The notes under the pieces were generated by a model that made no database searches, was not told where the DNA came from, and saw only the letters and a list, made by a program, of their open reading frames with translations. Position numbers and translations under genes: made by a program. Shown piece by piece: positions 1 through 10,990 of a stretch of 64,000 nucleotides of DNA; position 1 is the stretch's first letter, and every line of letters starts with the position of its first letter. The stretch comes from Quillaja saponaria (taxonomy: Eukaryota; Streptophyta; Magnoliopsida; Fabales; Quillajaceae). The stretch lies in NCBI GenBank assembly GCA_029379385.1, contig CM055605.1, positions 19,007,001 through 19,071,000 on the forward strand, read 5' to 3'.

Positions 1-19
1 TGATGGGAAATAATATTTG

Positions 20-290
20 CAAAAGGAGCTCAAATCCCCAGAAATAAATCACCTTTGTTGCTTGAAATAATGGCACTATGAGAAGCAATACATATATCCT
101 ACACCAGTGGAACCATGTCCAATTAGAAGGCGATGCTAAAATGGTCATTGAAAAGGTCCTGCATCCACTCAATGGAAACCAGGACAAGTATTCTTTTTGA
201 TGAGGTTGTTTTATTATCTAGGTTTATATAATGCTCTTTCCACTTTTTTTTATCGTAGTAGTAATTGGGCTACCCATATAGTGGCAAAAT
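20..290 (+). pseudogene. RNase H-like domain remnant (LINE-type)
   Basis: Broken remnant of the RNase H-like domain found at the C-terminus of plant LINE polyproteins and in stand-alone plant 'ribonuclease H' genes. Seen: an open piece ending ALxEAIHISYTSG, then after a frame change LEGDAKMVIEKV (the usual acidic 'E-D-x-K-x-V' strand), and in a third frame FYRSSNWATHIVAK, which resembles the conserved 'R-x-x-N-x-x-A-H-x-x-A' helix. The three pieces follow in the right order within about 270 bp and are separated by frameshifts, so no protein is made. The 5' part lies outside the window. It is on the opposite strand to the LINE at 2.3-3.6 kb, so it is a separate remnant. Confidence 0.55.
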
Positions 291-1375
291 AGATCCTTAT
301 TGATCCCACTTTATGTGTGGGTCCTCTTACTTTGCAGAGCTAAATCAAAAATACCTATGAGAGCTAGCTATTGTTGTTCAACATGAAATCGATGGAGTAG
401 CAGCCAAGAAGAACGTAATTTCTCTTTCACACATAATCAAATAGTAGTATTGATGTTTCTGTTTTGTTTTTAATTTGGAATTTCTTCATTTTCTTTCTTA
501 TCATGGTAATCTTTCTCGTCATCTACTTGGTAATCCTCAGGAACTTAAAACAATGCGGAAACCCCTCAAGAACTGAAAAGGTAATCCTGATTGTGTATGA
601 TTCTTTCTGATTTGATAAATGTCTATATACTTCATTAATTTTTCACTATAATTGCAAACTTGGTTGAAATGACTGGTTTGCCCATCAATGAGATTAACCT
701 TCTCATTATTACAATGACTGGGGATATAAGAAATGAGGTAGACTATACTGTTAAATTTATAGATTTGAATATAGTTAATTGTTTGTGTTATTGAAGTTTA
801 CAGAAATTGTATTGTAAGGAATAAAAGAAAAAAATAAAATTTCATTGTCCTTATAGGGGCTAATATTTAGCTACCTTATATTGTTTTCTTTTGCTTGAAA
901 CAAAGATTAAAAAAAGTTATTTTACTTTTAATAATCATTTTAAGTGTTGGGAATTGCATATACCAACACATATACAGAAGTATTAAATAAAATTATAGTA
1001 GCCACATGCACTAAGAAAACATGAAATTTTAGTGCCTCATTTATTATTTAACAAAACTTGCATATTATGCTCCAGGTGTCCTTTTAGCTAGGGTTTTTAC
1101 CAATTTAGTTTGAGTTATCTGAGTTGATATGGGTGTGAGTACTAGATCTACTCTAATATCATTTGTAACAACCCAAACCTAATTGGTCTAAGTAATAAAA
1201 AAAATCCACAACACACTATTTGGGTTCAAATGTTGGTATTTGGTAGTTACTACTTGTAGTTTATATAGACAAGAACAACCCAGTATACATCCGAAATGGG
1301 AATCAACACTTGCCAACCCCACACAATCACAAACTAAGGTGTCACAAGCCCTGCAATTCAGTGCTGAAAGAAATT
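291..1375. other. AT-rich stretch without recognised gene
   Basis: I see no coding similarity here. A sequence at about 1163 resembles the start of a Gypsy LTR (TGTAACAACCC), but no partner end was found. Confidence 0.4.
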
Positions 1376-1490
1376 TTGCTAAGCCCTATGAATTCAACTG
1401 ATTATTAAAACTTTCAAAGGGAAGCTTGAGGAGTGGATGTAGTCTTGAAATTCTAAAAATGTATTATGCAAGCTCTTAGAAGTTTCTGCT
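1376..1490 (+). repeat. Copia LTR-end-like repeat, copy 1
   Basis: This segment (core 'gaggagtggatgtag', preceded by 'tcaaagg-aag') recurs at about 56290-56420. The position just before a Copia gag remnant suggests it is the end of that element's 5' LTR. The two copies are clearly diverged. Confidence 0.4.
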
Positions 1491-1519
1491 ACTTAAGATT
1501 GAAATGAATGAGAATTGTT

Positions 1520-2330
1520 TTTTTTTTTTTTAGTGTAAACAACTTGGACACATCAAAAATGATTTTCCATTAAGGAAAAAGTCACACTCAAAGGAGAGAA
1601 GAGTTGTAATCGTCACTTGGAGTAAGAGTGAAGATAGTTCTGATGATGACAATAGCAAAGAGTAAGCAAATCTATGATAGTTGCTAAAATTAAAGATGAT
1701 ATTCAAGCTGATCATGTCACTGATTTAAGTGATTATAAGGTAACTTGTTCATTCACTCTTGAAGAACCACAAGATACATTTGGTGAATTGCATGAAATTT
1801 ATGCATAAAAATAACCGAATTGAGAAAAACTGAACAAGAAATGGCTTCATTAAGAAATGAAAATAAACAACTAAAGCTTAACTTATTTGCTAAAAAAGAA
1901 GAGTGCAAAATGCATGCTGAGACTAAGATTGTCTTTATACCTGCTATATCATGTGTTCTTACTTCTACTACTAATTATGAGTGTGATAAGCTAAAAGCTA
2001 AAGTTGATGATCTAACATTTGTACTTAAATCCTTCAATACTTTTTTGTAAAATTACTTCACTTATTTGTCACTACTGCAATCATGTTGATCATGTAGCCT
2101 ATTCATAAAACTTAAAAAGGAAAAATGCAAGTAGCAAGGAAAAACTGGTTTTGGGTTATTAAGAACTTAAAATCCCTTTTAGTAGTTAAAACTAACATTG
2201 CAGGACCCAAAAGATTTGGCTACCAAAAATAAAGTGATATCTTTACCTGCATGTATGTCTCAAGAGAAAAGAAAATGAATTTTTATGGGTGTTGGACAAT
2301 GAATGTTCAAAGCACACTCAATCATCATTT
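1520..2330 (+). pseudogene. Copia gag-protease remnant
   Basis: Degraded gag and protease region of a Ty1/Copia retrotransposon. In order: a half zinc knuckle CKQLGHIKNDFP at 1534-1569, followed by the basic-to-acidic stretch ending VTWSKSEDSSDDD; a coiled-coil-like segment at 1820-2045 rich in K/E/L (NENKQLKLN, KLKAKVDDLTFVLKSF); a second weak knuckle (YCNHVDHV) after a stop; then the GPKRFGY-type linker and the protease site. There VLDNECSKHTQSS stands where active copies have the Asp-Ser-Gly triad: D is kept, S-G has become N-E (2295-2303). Several stops and frame changes. Integrase and reverse transcriptase are missing; the LINE fragment follows directly. Confidence 0.7.
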
Positions 2331-2334
2331 AACT

Positions 2335-3645
2335 AGCTTTTCTTTCCTATAAAGACTACACTAGTTAGGAAACAAACAAAATATGATTTTAGTCAAAATC
2401 CCTATAGTTAGAGATCCATTGACTAAAACTAAACTTGAGATATGGTTATACGTCCCATAATTAAGTTTCTCCACTTTAAGCCAAAAACTCATTCTATCCA
2501 GAACCTTTATAAGGAAACTCCATTTAATATTGCCATATGCTTTCTCAAAATCCTCTTTTAATCACAATCCCTTCCATTGATTCTTTCTTAGAAGGTCAAT
2601 CATGTCTGTTAATATAGTATAATGACATCTATTGAGAGCATGCCACGTGGCGGTCACCATTCTACTTGGTAGCTTGAATAGTTCAGGTACCCTGTGCTGG
2701 TGCTCTTCTGCTCTATCTATACATGTTATGTTTCTCAGAAAATGGTAAGAATAAACAAGGTGAAAAAGTCTAAGTTATCTCCCCTCTTACCATTTATTTA
2801 ACTTTCCTCATTTTGACTTACTCATCGGATGATTTAAGAAGTTCATCCAGGACTTGGCTCCCATCTTCTATTTTGTAGGATACAAGATCGACAGGTCGCT
2901 TGGTCGCCTAAACACCGTTGAAATACTTTGACCATGGAGACTACTTTAAGGCTACTTCAAGACCGTCCATTCCCGTAACCCATGCAGATTAACTTTAACA
3001 TTAACAATGTCATTAGCTATAAACACATTATCTAGTAGTTATCTACCATCCACAAATGGATTTTGACTCAGGCTAATAAAAATTCCATAACTTTCTTCAA
3101 CAAGTTTACAAAGAATTTTACAAGAATTTTATACATACTCTTACGAGGTAGATTGGTCTATAGCCACCAAGTCTTTGTCTACCTTCAGTTTTTAGGATAA
3201 GAGTTAGGAAAGTCAAAATTCAGCTTCTTTGGAATAACTCTAAACGTATGAAATTCATAGGAAAAAGTAATAACATCCTCCTTTAGCATCTCCTACTTAT
3301 CCTTTAGACAAATGAAATGGAAACCATTAGATCCAGGGGCCTTCTTACCTTTAGGCTTCTTGATTGTGTCTTTGAGATTTTTTCAAATGGCAATGAAACA
3401 ATGTTGAATTCCAAATTTTCACTGCACTTTGAAATGATTTTCAATGCTCTGAAAAATAGCAATCTTTATTGCCTTAGGATCCATCAAGGTAACACCATTT
3501 GCTTTTAAAGTTTCAAATTAGTTTCTTCTCCTTATTCCTTTTGTCATAGTATGAAAATTTTTCATATTTCATTTCCCCTCCTACAACAATAAATCTCTTG
3601 ATTTTTGTCTCCGCATACTCACCTCTTTCTTATGATGGTTCCAAA
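2335..3645 (-). pseudogene. LINE reverse transcriptase remnant, split
   Basis: Non-LTR (LINE) reverse transcriptase, read from high to low coordinates. In order: the upstream 'KNLI-NG-AIK-HF' type linker; KKAPGSNGFHFICLK at about 3340 (the 'GPDGFxFxF' motif); MYKILVKFFVNLLKKV and FIANDIVN at about 2985-3140 ('YKIxAKxLAxRL...FIxxR...ANE'); then, beyond an insertion, RKNQWKG and DFEKAYG at 2532-2552, the palm motif A with the second Asp changed to Gly; then SSLVLVNGSLT at about 2420. The YADD box and downstream parts are absent. Many stops. The two halves rejoin in the expected order if the 400-bp LTR at 2607-3006 is removed. Confidence 0.8.
2607..3006. mobile_element. Solo LTR, 400 bp, inside LINE
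   Basis: Begins TGTTAAT and ends ATTAACA, a 7-bp inverted terminal repeat in the TG...CA form of LTRs. It is flanked by a perfect 5-bp target duplication ATGTC (2602-2606 and 3007-3011). It sits exactly where the LINE reading frame is interrupted. A G-box-like CACGTG lies at 2644-2649. No internal region or second LTR is present, so this is a solo LTR left by LTR-LTR recombination. Family and orientation unknown. Confidence 0.85.
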
Positions 3646-3654
3646 GTTTGTTGT

Positions 3655-3939
3655 ACTATTTATTTTTGAATATTTTGTAATATAATTACGAGATCACATA
3701 AATAATTGAACCCCTACATGGCACAAGCAACATGAACAATTGCACCACTGTCAGACCACCAAGAATTTGATGAGACATTAATTAAATTGAATTCAAAACA
3801 AATGAAAGCTAGTGAGTTACCTTGTTTATTTTTCTTTTCTAATCAAGACTTCGTTTTGAAGTAACCTACTTTCACATGGCCTCTCTTTTTACAAAAGAAA
3901 TACATGATGTCCTTTTTAATGGTAGCCTTAGGACCACCT
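3655..3939 (-). pseudogene. Copia gag C-terminus and protease start
   Basis: Downstream piece of the Copia gag-pol whose upstream piece is at 7125-7905; the two were separated by the solo LTR between them. Seen: the zinc knuckle YFFCKKRGHVKVGYFK at about 3857-3904, in which the first and last Cys of CX2CX4HX4C have become Tyr; then GNSLAFICFE, and the protease core NSWWSDSGAIVHV with its Asp-Ser-Gly triad kept (codons 3744-3752). At least two stops. Homology ends where the LINE begins at about 3650, so integrase and RT are lost. Confidence 0.8.
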
Positions 3940-6900
3940 TGTTACAACGCTTATAACTCGATACAATAAAATTCTAATTTAAATGTAATGTGTAAATTTT
4001 AGTTATAAATTAAATAAATTAAATAAATAACAAGACAATTAAATATGTTACAACCTGATATTAAAAAAGTGAAATTTGAACAATTTGGTGTAACTTTTGA
4101 TCATAAAATAATTTAATAATTATAATAATAAATGCAAGTATTTGAAGTAAATAAATATTATAACGATATATATATATGTAGATACATAATTATATATGTA
4201 TACAAGTAAATTAAAACTTGGATGACTTTGACTTTGATTTCATTTTATGTAATTTTATTGATAATTGTGATAAACCGATAACTTAAGGTACGGGTCAGGA
4301 TGTGGTATGTGATGTGTTGTAGTTAGATAAAAAATAATTTTATAAAGTACTTTAAACTAAAATAATATATATATATATATATATATACTTAGAATTTTAA
4401 TTTTGCCACCATCCTATAGGTTCACCTGGAATTGGGAAGCAATATGTGTAATTTGATTAATTAATGTGATAACTAAGAAAATAAAAGAAGGAATTAGGAA
4501 AGATTATACATTTGTAGGTATTTTTGAAGACTAAATAGGGACCATAGATTGGAGTCATGACTTTGACTTAAAAAGTTGCTTTACCTTTTCTTTATCTTTT
4601 ATTTTCCTTTGCCACCGTCTCACTCCTCTTCCTTTGCAAAAAACAGAGCCTTTTTTTCTTTTCCTTTGCCTTGTGATCGAATTCTTGAGCTGGCAGCAAG
4701 ATCCACTCATTTTCCTTACTTATATAATTTTTTTTCTTTTAAGTCCATTGATTTTTAAGGTGTGTGTGAATCAAGGCTTAGTCTTGGAGGGGTTTGTTGT
4801 AGAAAAAAAAAATTAATAATAAGTGCAAAGCTTTGTTTTAGGCTTGCTTGGCAGTAGCTTTTCTCTTTGTGGCATGACCATGCTTGATTTGAATCTGGAA
4901 TTGTGTGGACTGCAACCTTAGAGCAACAAGGTAGCATCCTCTTGTCCAAGTCAGCCGAGTAGTAACTGGTGGTAACTCCTTGTTAACCCTCTTTTTTTGA
5001 TTTCCTTTTGACTCTGCCGTGTGCTTTCCCATAGTAGCTATTCCTTTTCTCTTCTTTGCTCCATACTTCATCCTCATCTATTTCACTAGTTCAGTCGTGG
5101 GTTCGCCCTTGTGAGTAAGGAATTAACCCCCATCACTTAGCCGTGTGTGTGTGTGCAGCTCCTTGGGTTGCCGTGTGGCCAGCCTTGCCAAACCTTAGAA
5201 TAATGTCATGTTTTTCTTTGTTAGGTTTGGCCATAGGTGGTTAATAGAAGCAGCTAGCTGCTGCTTTGTTTAATTTAGTTTTGTCATGCAATATGTACTT
5301 TTTTTTTTCTATAGAATCATAAGAAGTGACTTGTAAAACAAAGTGAATAATTGAAATAAGGTATTTAAGATTAACATATTAACAGGAAAGATTAAATACA
5401 TGAATTAAGAGTTCCAATTAGGAGCATGTTACTATCAGAAAATTTGGTTTAAACTTATAAAGTAAGTTAAATAATTATTTTAGTTTAAATTTAAGGAGTG
5501 GAATATAACTATGAAAAGTGGATAGTTAGTTTAATTTAATTGTTTTTTTTTATAAAAAAAGAAAAAAGAAAAAAAAAAGAACATGAATGAATGGAAATCT
5601 ATTGATTTGCATTGAATTAGTAGTATTAAATACACACGCTTGGAAGTAATTTACTTTTAGGTGTTTAGCAAGATGATTAATAGAAATGGAATGTTAACAT
5701 ATGCATTGGAATTAATTTGTGTAGATTTCATTGGTTATGTAGCTAAGAAAGAAACATGAAATTTAATTAAGTTATGTTAAATTATAGAATTGGGAATATT
5801 AACTAAGTTGAATCAATGAATTTTATCATGGGATATTCGGTAAAAGGAATTAAGAGAACTTAATTCTCAAGAAAACATGTTAGGTATAACTATGTACAAT
5901 TAAGAAATTGTGAAATTAACTTTGAAGGGATGATTATAAGTAACATATGAATTTATGATTTCCAGCTTCGAATTATGTCAAGGACATTCTGCCACCTTCA
6001 CAAACTAGATGAATTGATGATCCACATTCTTGAACTGTGTGAGTGGCTAACTGTTGCCTTTAGGAGCTAGATTATTATGTGTAATTATATGTGTATTTGA
6101 ATAAATGTGCAAGTGCAGTATTTCAGTGAGTTATTTGAATCACGCTTGTTTGAAATTGGTTATGGTTGATAAGGGTCAACAAATTAAAATTTTATGAGAA
6201 ATGGTTTTTATTTCTGAAACTGAGATTTAGGTGCACCTAGGATATTTTAATTTGAAATCCTGAGATATTCTAATTTGAAATTTTGAGATATTCTAATTCT
6301 GATAAATGTTTTTAAAAATTTGAGTGCTCAGCCCCGGTGGGATGGATTATGTACAGAGATTAATCTGTTGTGCGGAAACATAAATATACAGTGAGAGATG
6401 ATACTATTGTGCAAGGCTAGGTTACTCTTTAGTCCTCTGTTTGTTTTGTATGCTATGATTAATTTGTTATCCTATGAATCATATAAGTTGTGAATTTATG
6501 ACGGTTACAAATATGTACATGTATTTTAAATTCAGACATGGACATTGTTACATAATATTAATTGACTATATATGTTATATACATATGTGAAGTGATACTA
6601 GTATCCTTTGGGTATAATTTTTCATTCACGGAGTCTGTAAAACTTATCCCTCTTTTATGGATTTTTTTTTTTTGTAACAGGAGTTCAGTATATGGCCTCG
6701 TCGAGTTTGTGACCTGCCGACAAAGTACAACAAGGTATTTTCTAGGATCTCAAACTTAAAGTCAAGGATGAATGTTTGCATGCACACTAAAAATTTCGGA
6801 TGTCTAATTTTGGTATGATGTAAAAGTCTAGTTAATTGTCTTGTTTATGATGTGGATGGCGAGGAGCTCCTAGTTGTCTTTGTGTTGTCGTTGTGTAAAA

Positions 6901-7124
6901 ATAGGAACATGTCTTGGTATTTTATAGCATGTTCCACATTGCGGGAGAATCTCTGCCGAAAGTTTTAGTAAACAAACTTTTATGGTTAACTTTTATTTTA
7001 TAAATTTTGTTTTTATGCATTGATTTAGTCAAAAGTTTTATTTGTTTGCTTATAGTGGAGTCAGGATTGAAGAGGGTTAGTTACCCAATCCTTCAGCCAG
7101 TCATGCCTCCATGAGGGTTGTGCA
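3940..7124 (+). mobile_element. Family S solo LTR, copy 0
   Basis: A long LTR, about 3.19 kb, starting TGTTACAACGCTTATAACTC and ending ...CCATGAGGGTTGTGCA. Start, middle and end match, in reverse orientation, the LTRs at 18271-21260 and 24591-26961 and the copy at 49271-53763; for example the segment around 6110-6360 ('gagtgctcagcccc') recurs at about 19085, 25430 and 49890. Flanks CACCT (3935-3939) and TACCT (7125-7129) look like an aged 5-bp target duplication. The insertion splits a Copia gag that reads on across the gap. No internal retrotransposon sequence, hence a solo LTR. A (TA)n run lies at about 4366-4386. Short ORFs inside are not gene-like. Confidence 0.8.
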
Positions 7125-7905
7125 TACCTAGAACAGGTTTTTGATCAGTATCATGCCTTTTCTCATCTTGAGTTTCCTTATGATAAATAGATTTAGACTT
7201 ACCTTGACCACCATTGGTAGAGCTAGGTTTGAAATGAGAAACAAAAAATGTGGTCTCACTCTTTTCTTTCTTATTCTTATCCTTCTTTTCTTTCTTATTC
7301 TTATCCTTCTTAACCACACACTTAGTGATTAGGTCATTGGTAATCTGGAATACATTTTCGTTGTTATAAGCAATTTTAAATTGGGAGAAGTCAGGTGGTA
7401 AGGAATTGAAAGAATAGTGAACTACAAAACAGTCAGGGATTGGGATTTCTTTACTTTTAAGCTGGGTTTGGACATAAACCATTTTAGGAATAAATTCCCG
7501 AATTCCAATTCCATTTTCATATCTCGTACCTCCTAGATCATCTATTAGCTTTTTAGTCTCAACATTATCAAATACCTTGTACCTATCTCCCACGACTTTT
7601 ATGAAGTCTTTGGCTCTCTGAATTTTAGGCAAACCATTCATAAGGTGATCAAAGATTGATCTTTTCATACATATCAAACTCAATCTATTTGATCTTTCCT
7701 ATTTTTCAAAAGCCTTTTTCTGAGCTATAGAGCTAGCATTAGAAAGATCAGCAAGTTTCTCACCACGCAGAGCTAAATCGATATCCATAATCTCTAGTAC
7801 AAACTCAATATCTTGCTTCCATTTCTTAAAGTTAGACCCATTTAACAATTCAAAAATAGCATTTTTGTTGCTAACAGCAAGAGAGACTGACTCAATTTCA
7901 AATAA
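7125..7905 (-). pseudogene. Copia gag, upstream part (UBN2 type)
   Basis: The best preserved coding stretch of the left region. It reads from about 7905 down: FELLNGSNFKKWKQDIEFVL, then DLALRGEKLADLSN, an in-frame stop at about 7700, and an open frame of about 190 codons from 7683 (MKRSIFDHLMNGL, KAKDF-type segment, LIDDL, FIPKMVYVQTQLK, SFNSLPPDFSQFKIAYN). This is the gag-polypeptide (UBN2) fold of plant Copia elements. A Lys-rich insert with duplicated KKDKNKKEK units follows at about 7265-7315. The frame runs into the family-S LTR at 7124 and resumes at 3935 with the zinc knuckle. Its LTR and primer site lie upstream at 9364-9836. Confidence 0.85.
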
Positions 7906-9363
7906 TACAATATGTCAAATAAATGGAGTAATTAATAACCAAGAATAAAAATTTATTCTACTGAATTCAAAGTGCATCATTACAAATCATCTTTGGGCAA
8001 AGAAAATAACATGCTATTAGGATATTATGATTAGCCCATGAAACCAAAATTAGAGCATTCTAGCATTCGAAAATTATATCCTCTTTGGGTAAATAAACCT
8101 TTAAGCCGGTATATCTCAAACCATATATTTCATTTATTTTTCAAAATTAAAGGATTCAATAACCTCATTTCGGCAGGAAATTATATATAATAATTTAAGA
8201 AACATCTCATACTTTATCTTTCAAAAATTCCACAAATATATATAGATAGACTACTGTGATAGCAACCATTTATATAAACCTATAAGATTTTCTCAAGCCT
8301 GAAAAATATAATTACTTACAATTTATCATTTTCAAGCCTAAACACATTTTAAAATTCTCATAGGATAAGTAAATAAATGTTACAATTTTAAAAAATTGAA
8401 TCAAAATAAAAGCATTCTATCAAAACGTTATAAAAATATGAAAGTACAATATTATTTAGCATTAATTAGGGAGAGTACCTACTGTTTTCAGTTTCATAAC
8501 ATACAGAATATGAAAATTTAATAGGCCTCAACAATTATATATGTACAAGCTTATCAGTTTTAACATAACAAAATATCATTTACTAAAACAATAATTTATA
8601 CACATAATAACTTAAATTTAATCATACTGTAAAATTATACAATACAAATAATGAATACTGTAAGTATTAGGGGGAGGAGGCAGCTAAAAGGTAGAGGGTG
8701 ACTCGTGGACCACATGTGCCGCCTACCGCATGTAGGGGTAGCCAACCACGTGCTGGAGTCATCTCCTTCCCCCAGCTAGGTCTATTTGATCCAGCCTGGA
8801 GGGAAACAAGTCTAAGTGAACCGATTGTAAAAAAAAATCTATTTTTCTTACTGAAATCTCTCCAGAAACAATGCCTTTTCATGGGATTTTAATATTTTAA
8901 CAGAATCCCTAAGCCAAATTAAGTTTAAACAACTAAGAGGGTCTCATCTTGAATAAAAAAAGTGATGAACATGAACTTGAAACTTTTTCTCAAATTCATT
9001 GAAACTATGCTATTTAATTCAATCCAGGGTTCTATTGCTATACTAAGGCATTGGAAACAAAATCCATCGATCTAATGAGATCAAAAAATGTAAAATCTAT
9101 ATTTTTAAAGTCAAAAAATTAAGTTTGATCTTAAATTAGCCTGAAAAGGAAAATGCAGATTTCTTAATGCTTAATTGATTATATCATGCATGCTATATAT
9201 CAAATTAAAGATATAACTGAGACCATTAAAAGCCCTAATAATTTGTGCTCAAATTAATTTATATAAGGATTCAATTTTGAGTTTAAAAGTATGACTTGTA
9301 CACATCCTATTAATTTATGTTAATTAAAAAAAAAAATTAGGGTTCTAAGTTCATGTAGATTTA
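7906..9363 (-). other. Copia leader region, no coding seen
   Basis: Lies between the Copia gag start and its primer site. At 1.4 kb it is long for a leader, so it may hold an unrecognised insertion. It includes a GC-richer patch at about 8665-8770. I recognise no protein. Confidence 0.4.
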
Positions 9364-9377
9364 GCTATGATACCACA
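9364..9377 (-). other. Primer binding site (initiator tRNA-Met)
   Basis: On the minus strand this reads TGGTATCATAGC, one mismatch from TGGTATCAGAGC, the complement of the plant initiator tRNA-Met 3' end used by most Copia elements. It abuts the LTR end. Confidence 0.7.
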
Positions 9378-9836
9378 TGTAATATGATTGCTAGATCACA
9401 TACATAAATTTAGAACATATTAATAATAATACTTGCATACATAATTAAGCCATAGTAGTGGAATATAGGAAACCTCAAACAAGCACGCCTTAGATCGGAT
9501 GCTTATATAGCTAAATCTTTCTCTCTGTACTCTCAGCTTACTGACAGCTCTCATTGAGGCTAGATACACTAACTAAGAGAGGAGTTGAGACATAATTTAT
9601 TTATAATTAGAAAACTCTAAGAGTCCTCCCATTAAAAACTTTTTAAGGTACTCAGCCTATACTTACTACCAATCTACATCTAACACAAAGAGGTGTGATT
9701 GAACCATATCCCAATTATCACATAAACCAAATAGGCTCTTACCGGCCTATTTCAAGTGGACTAAACCTAAAATCCATTTTTACTGAAACTAAAATCATAC
9801 AATTGATGATCGCCTACACACAAGGAATTTCTAACA
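9378..9836 (-). mobile_element. Copia 5' LTR, 459 bp
   Basis: On the minus strand it starts TGTTAGAAATTCC and ends CATATTACA immediately before the primer site. It is the 5' LTR of the Copia element whose gag lies at 7125-7905. The 3' LTR is not in the window, because the element was cut at about 3650. Confidence 0.7.
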
Positions 9837-10539
9837 TGTTTGTCCTCCTTGGAAAGGCCTTTCTAAAAGCTTTTTTATTTTACTCATGGATCCTTAGTTC
9901 ACAGTGTGATATTTCTTCTACAAACAGCCCTTCCTTGCCATCTTTTAACAGTCCTTTTAAACTTCTTTAACTTATCCCTTAACCTCGCTCTACAAATTAG
10001 ACTTTTGTCCTCCTCTAACTTCAGAGCTTCTAAGCTTTCACTAAGAAATCATTGAACTTCTTGTCACACATCCACTAGTTGTAGAATTTGATGGAACAAC
10101 ACTCCAATTTAAAACACTATTCTCAAAGGCCACAATCAAATTATCTGAGACAACATAATTTAGGCAATTTTTTTTTTCTCTTGTCCCAAAACAATCAAAC
10201 CGCAATAGTGTTAGGAAACCAGTTTGGTAACTAGGGCCAAGTAGGCAAAAACACACCAAATACTAGGGCTCAATTTGGTAACTCATATTTACATAGACTA
10301 CAAGTACCATTGGCAGGAAACTAGGGGTAATCTGAACTTTGATGGTGCAAATGTACCATTATTTGGGAATATTTACAAGGTTTGAAATGGTGGTCTCAGC
10401 ACTGATCCTTATTGAAAAAGTTACGGGGGGCTTACTCAAAATTGGGGTCAAGAACTCTGTACTAACCCCACGCTAAGGGACCAATTGCTATTTGTTGTCC
10501 AAGAATAATTAGGATTAGGTGCACGAGCAATGACTAGAT
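9837..10539. other. No recognised gene
   Basis: Short open frames here have no recognisable motifs. Confidence 0.35.
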
Positions 10540-10990
10540 CCATGTATACGAAATCATATCTTGAGTGGATCAATCACATTTTTTCATTCCCTAAGGGACT
10601 AAAAATATCAGAATTATGCGCATTTTTGGGAGAAGAAAGCTAGTCAACCATAGAAAATGTAGGGAGATTCACAGTATATGGTAACTTGAACGACTATGGT
10701 AAACTTCAATTATACGATAATTCCTCGATGAGAATGGCTTTCAATTAGTATGTGTTTCTACGACTTAATTCAGTAATAAATTGGTAACAACTGGAAACAC
10801 ATGTTCCACACTTTGTTTTACTAGACAGATCTAAAGGCTATGATATTTGACCTAACTAAAATTAAACAGATGGCGGAAGAAAAGGTCAAAGATTTTATTA
10901 CTCAATTTAAGAAATTATTAGTTCAAATAAGCAAATTAAAGGGGGTCAATAGTTTCCCTTCTAAAAATTAAACCTTTTTTTTAGAACAAT
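10540..10990 (+). pseudogene. Gypsy (Athila-like) gag fragment
   Basis: Retrotransposon gag domain of the Ty3/Gypsy type. Successive frames give FPKGLKISELCAFLGEES, STIENVGRFTVYGNLND, KLQLYDNSSMRMAF and, downstream, IKQMAEEKVKDFITQFKKLL. They match the order of the Athila gag core: 'G-x-P-K-F-x-x-F-x-G', the conserved 'H-(x)-x-R-F', 'F-P-x-S-L-x-x-A-F-x-W' and 'E-S-x-x-D-F-x-x-R-F-K'. Stops interrupt each section and the C-terminal half is missing. No LTRs of this element were found nearby. Confidence 0.65.

Noticed and set aside
4576..5077. Overlapping short open frames on both strands
   Set aside because: They lie inside the family-S LTR, are low-complexity (Phe/Ser/Lys runs) and are not conserved in the other S copies.
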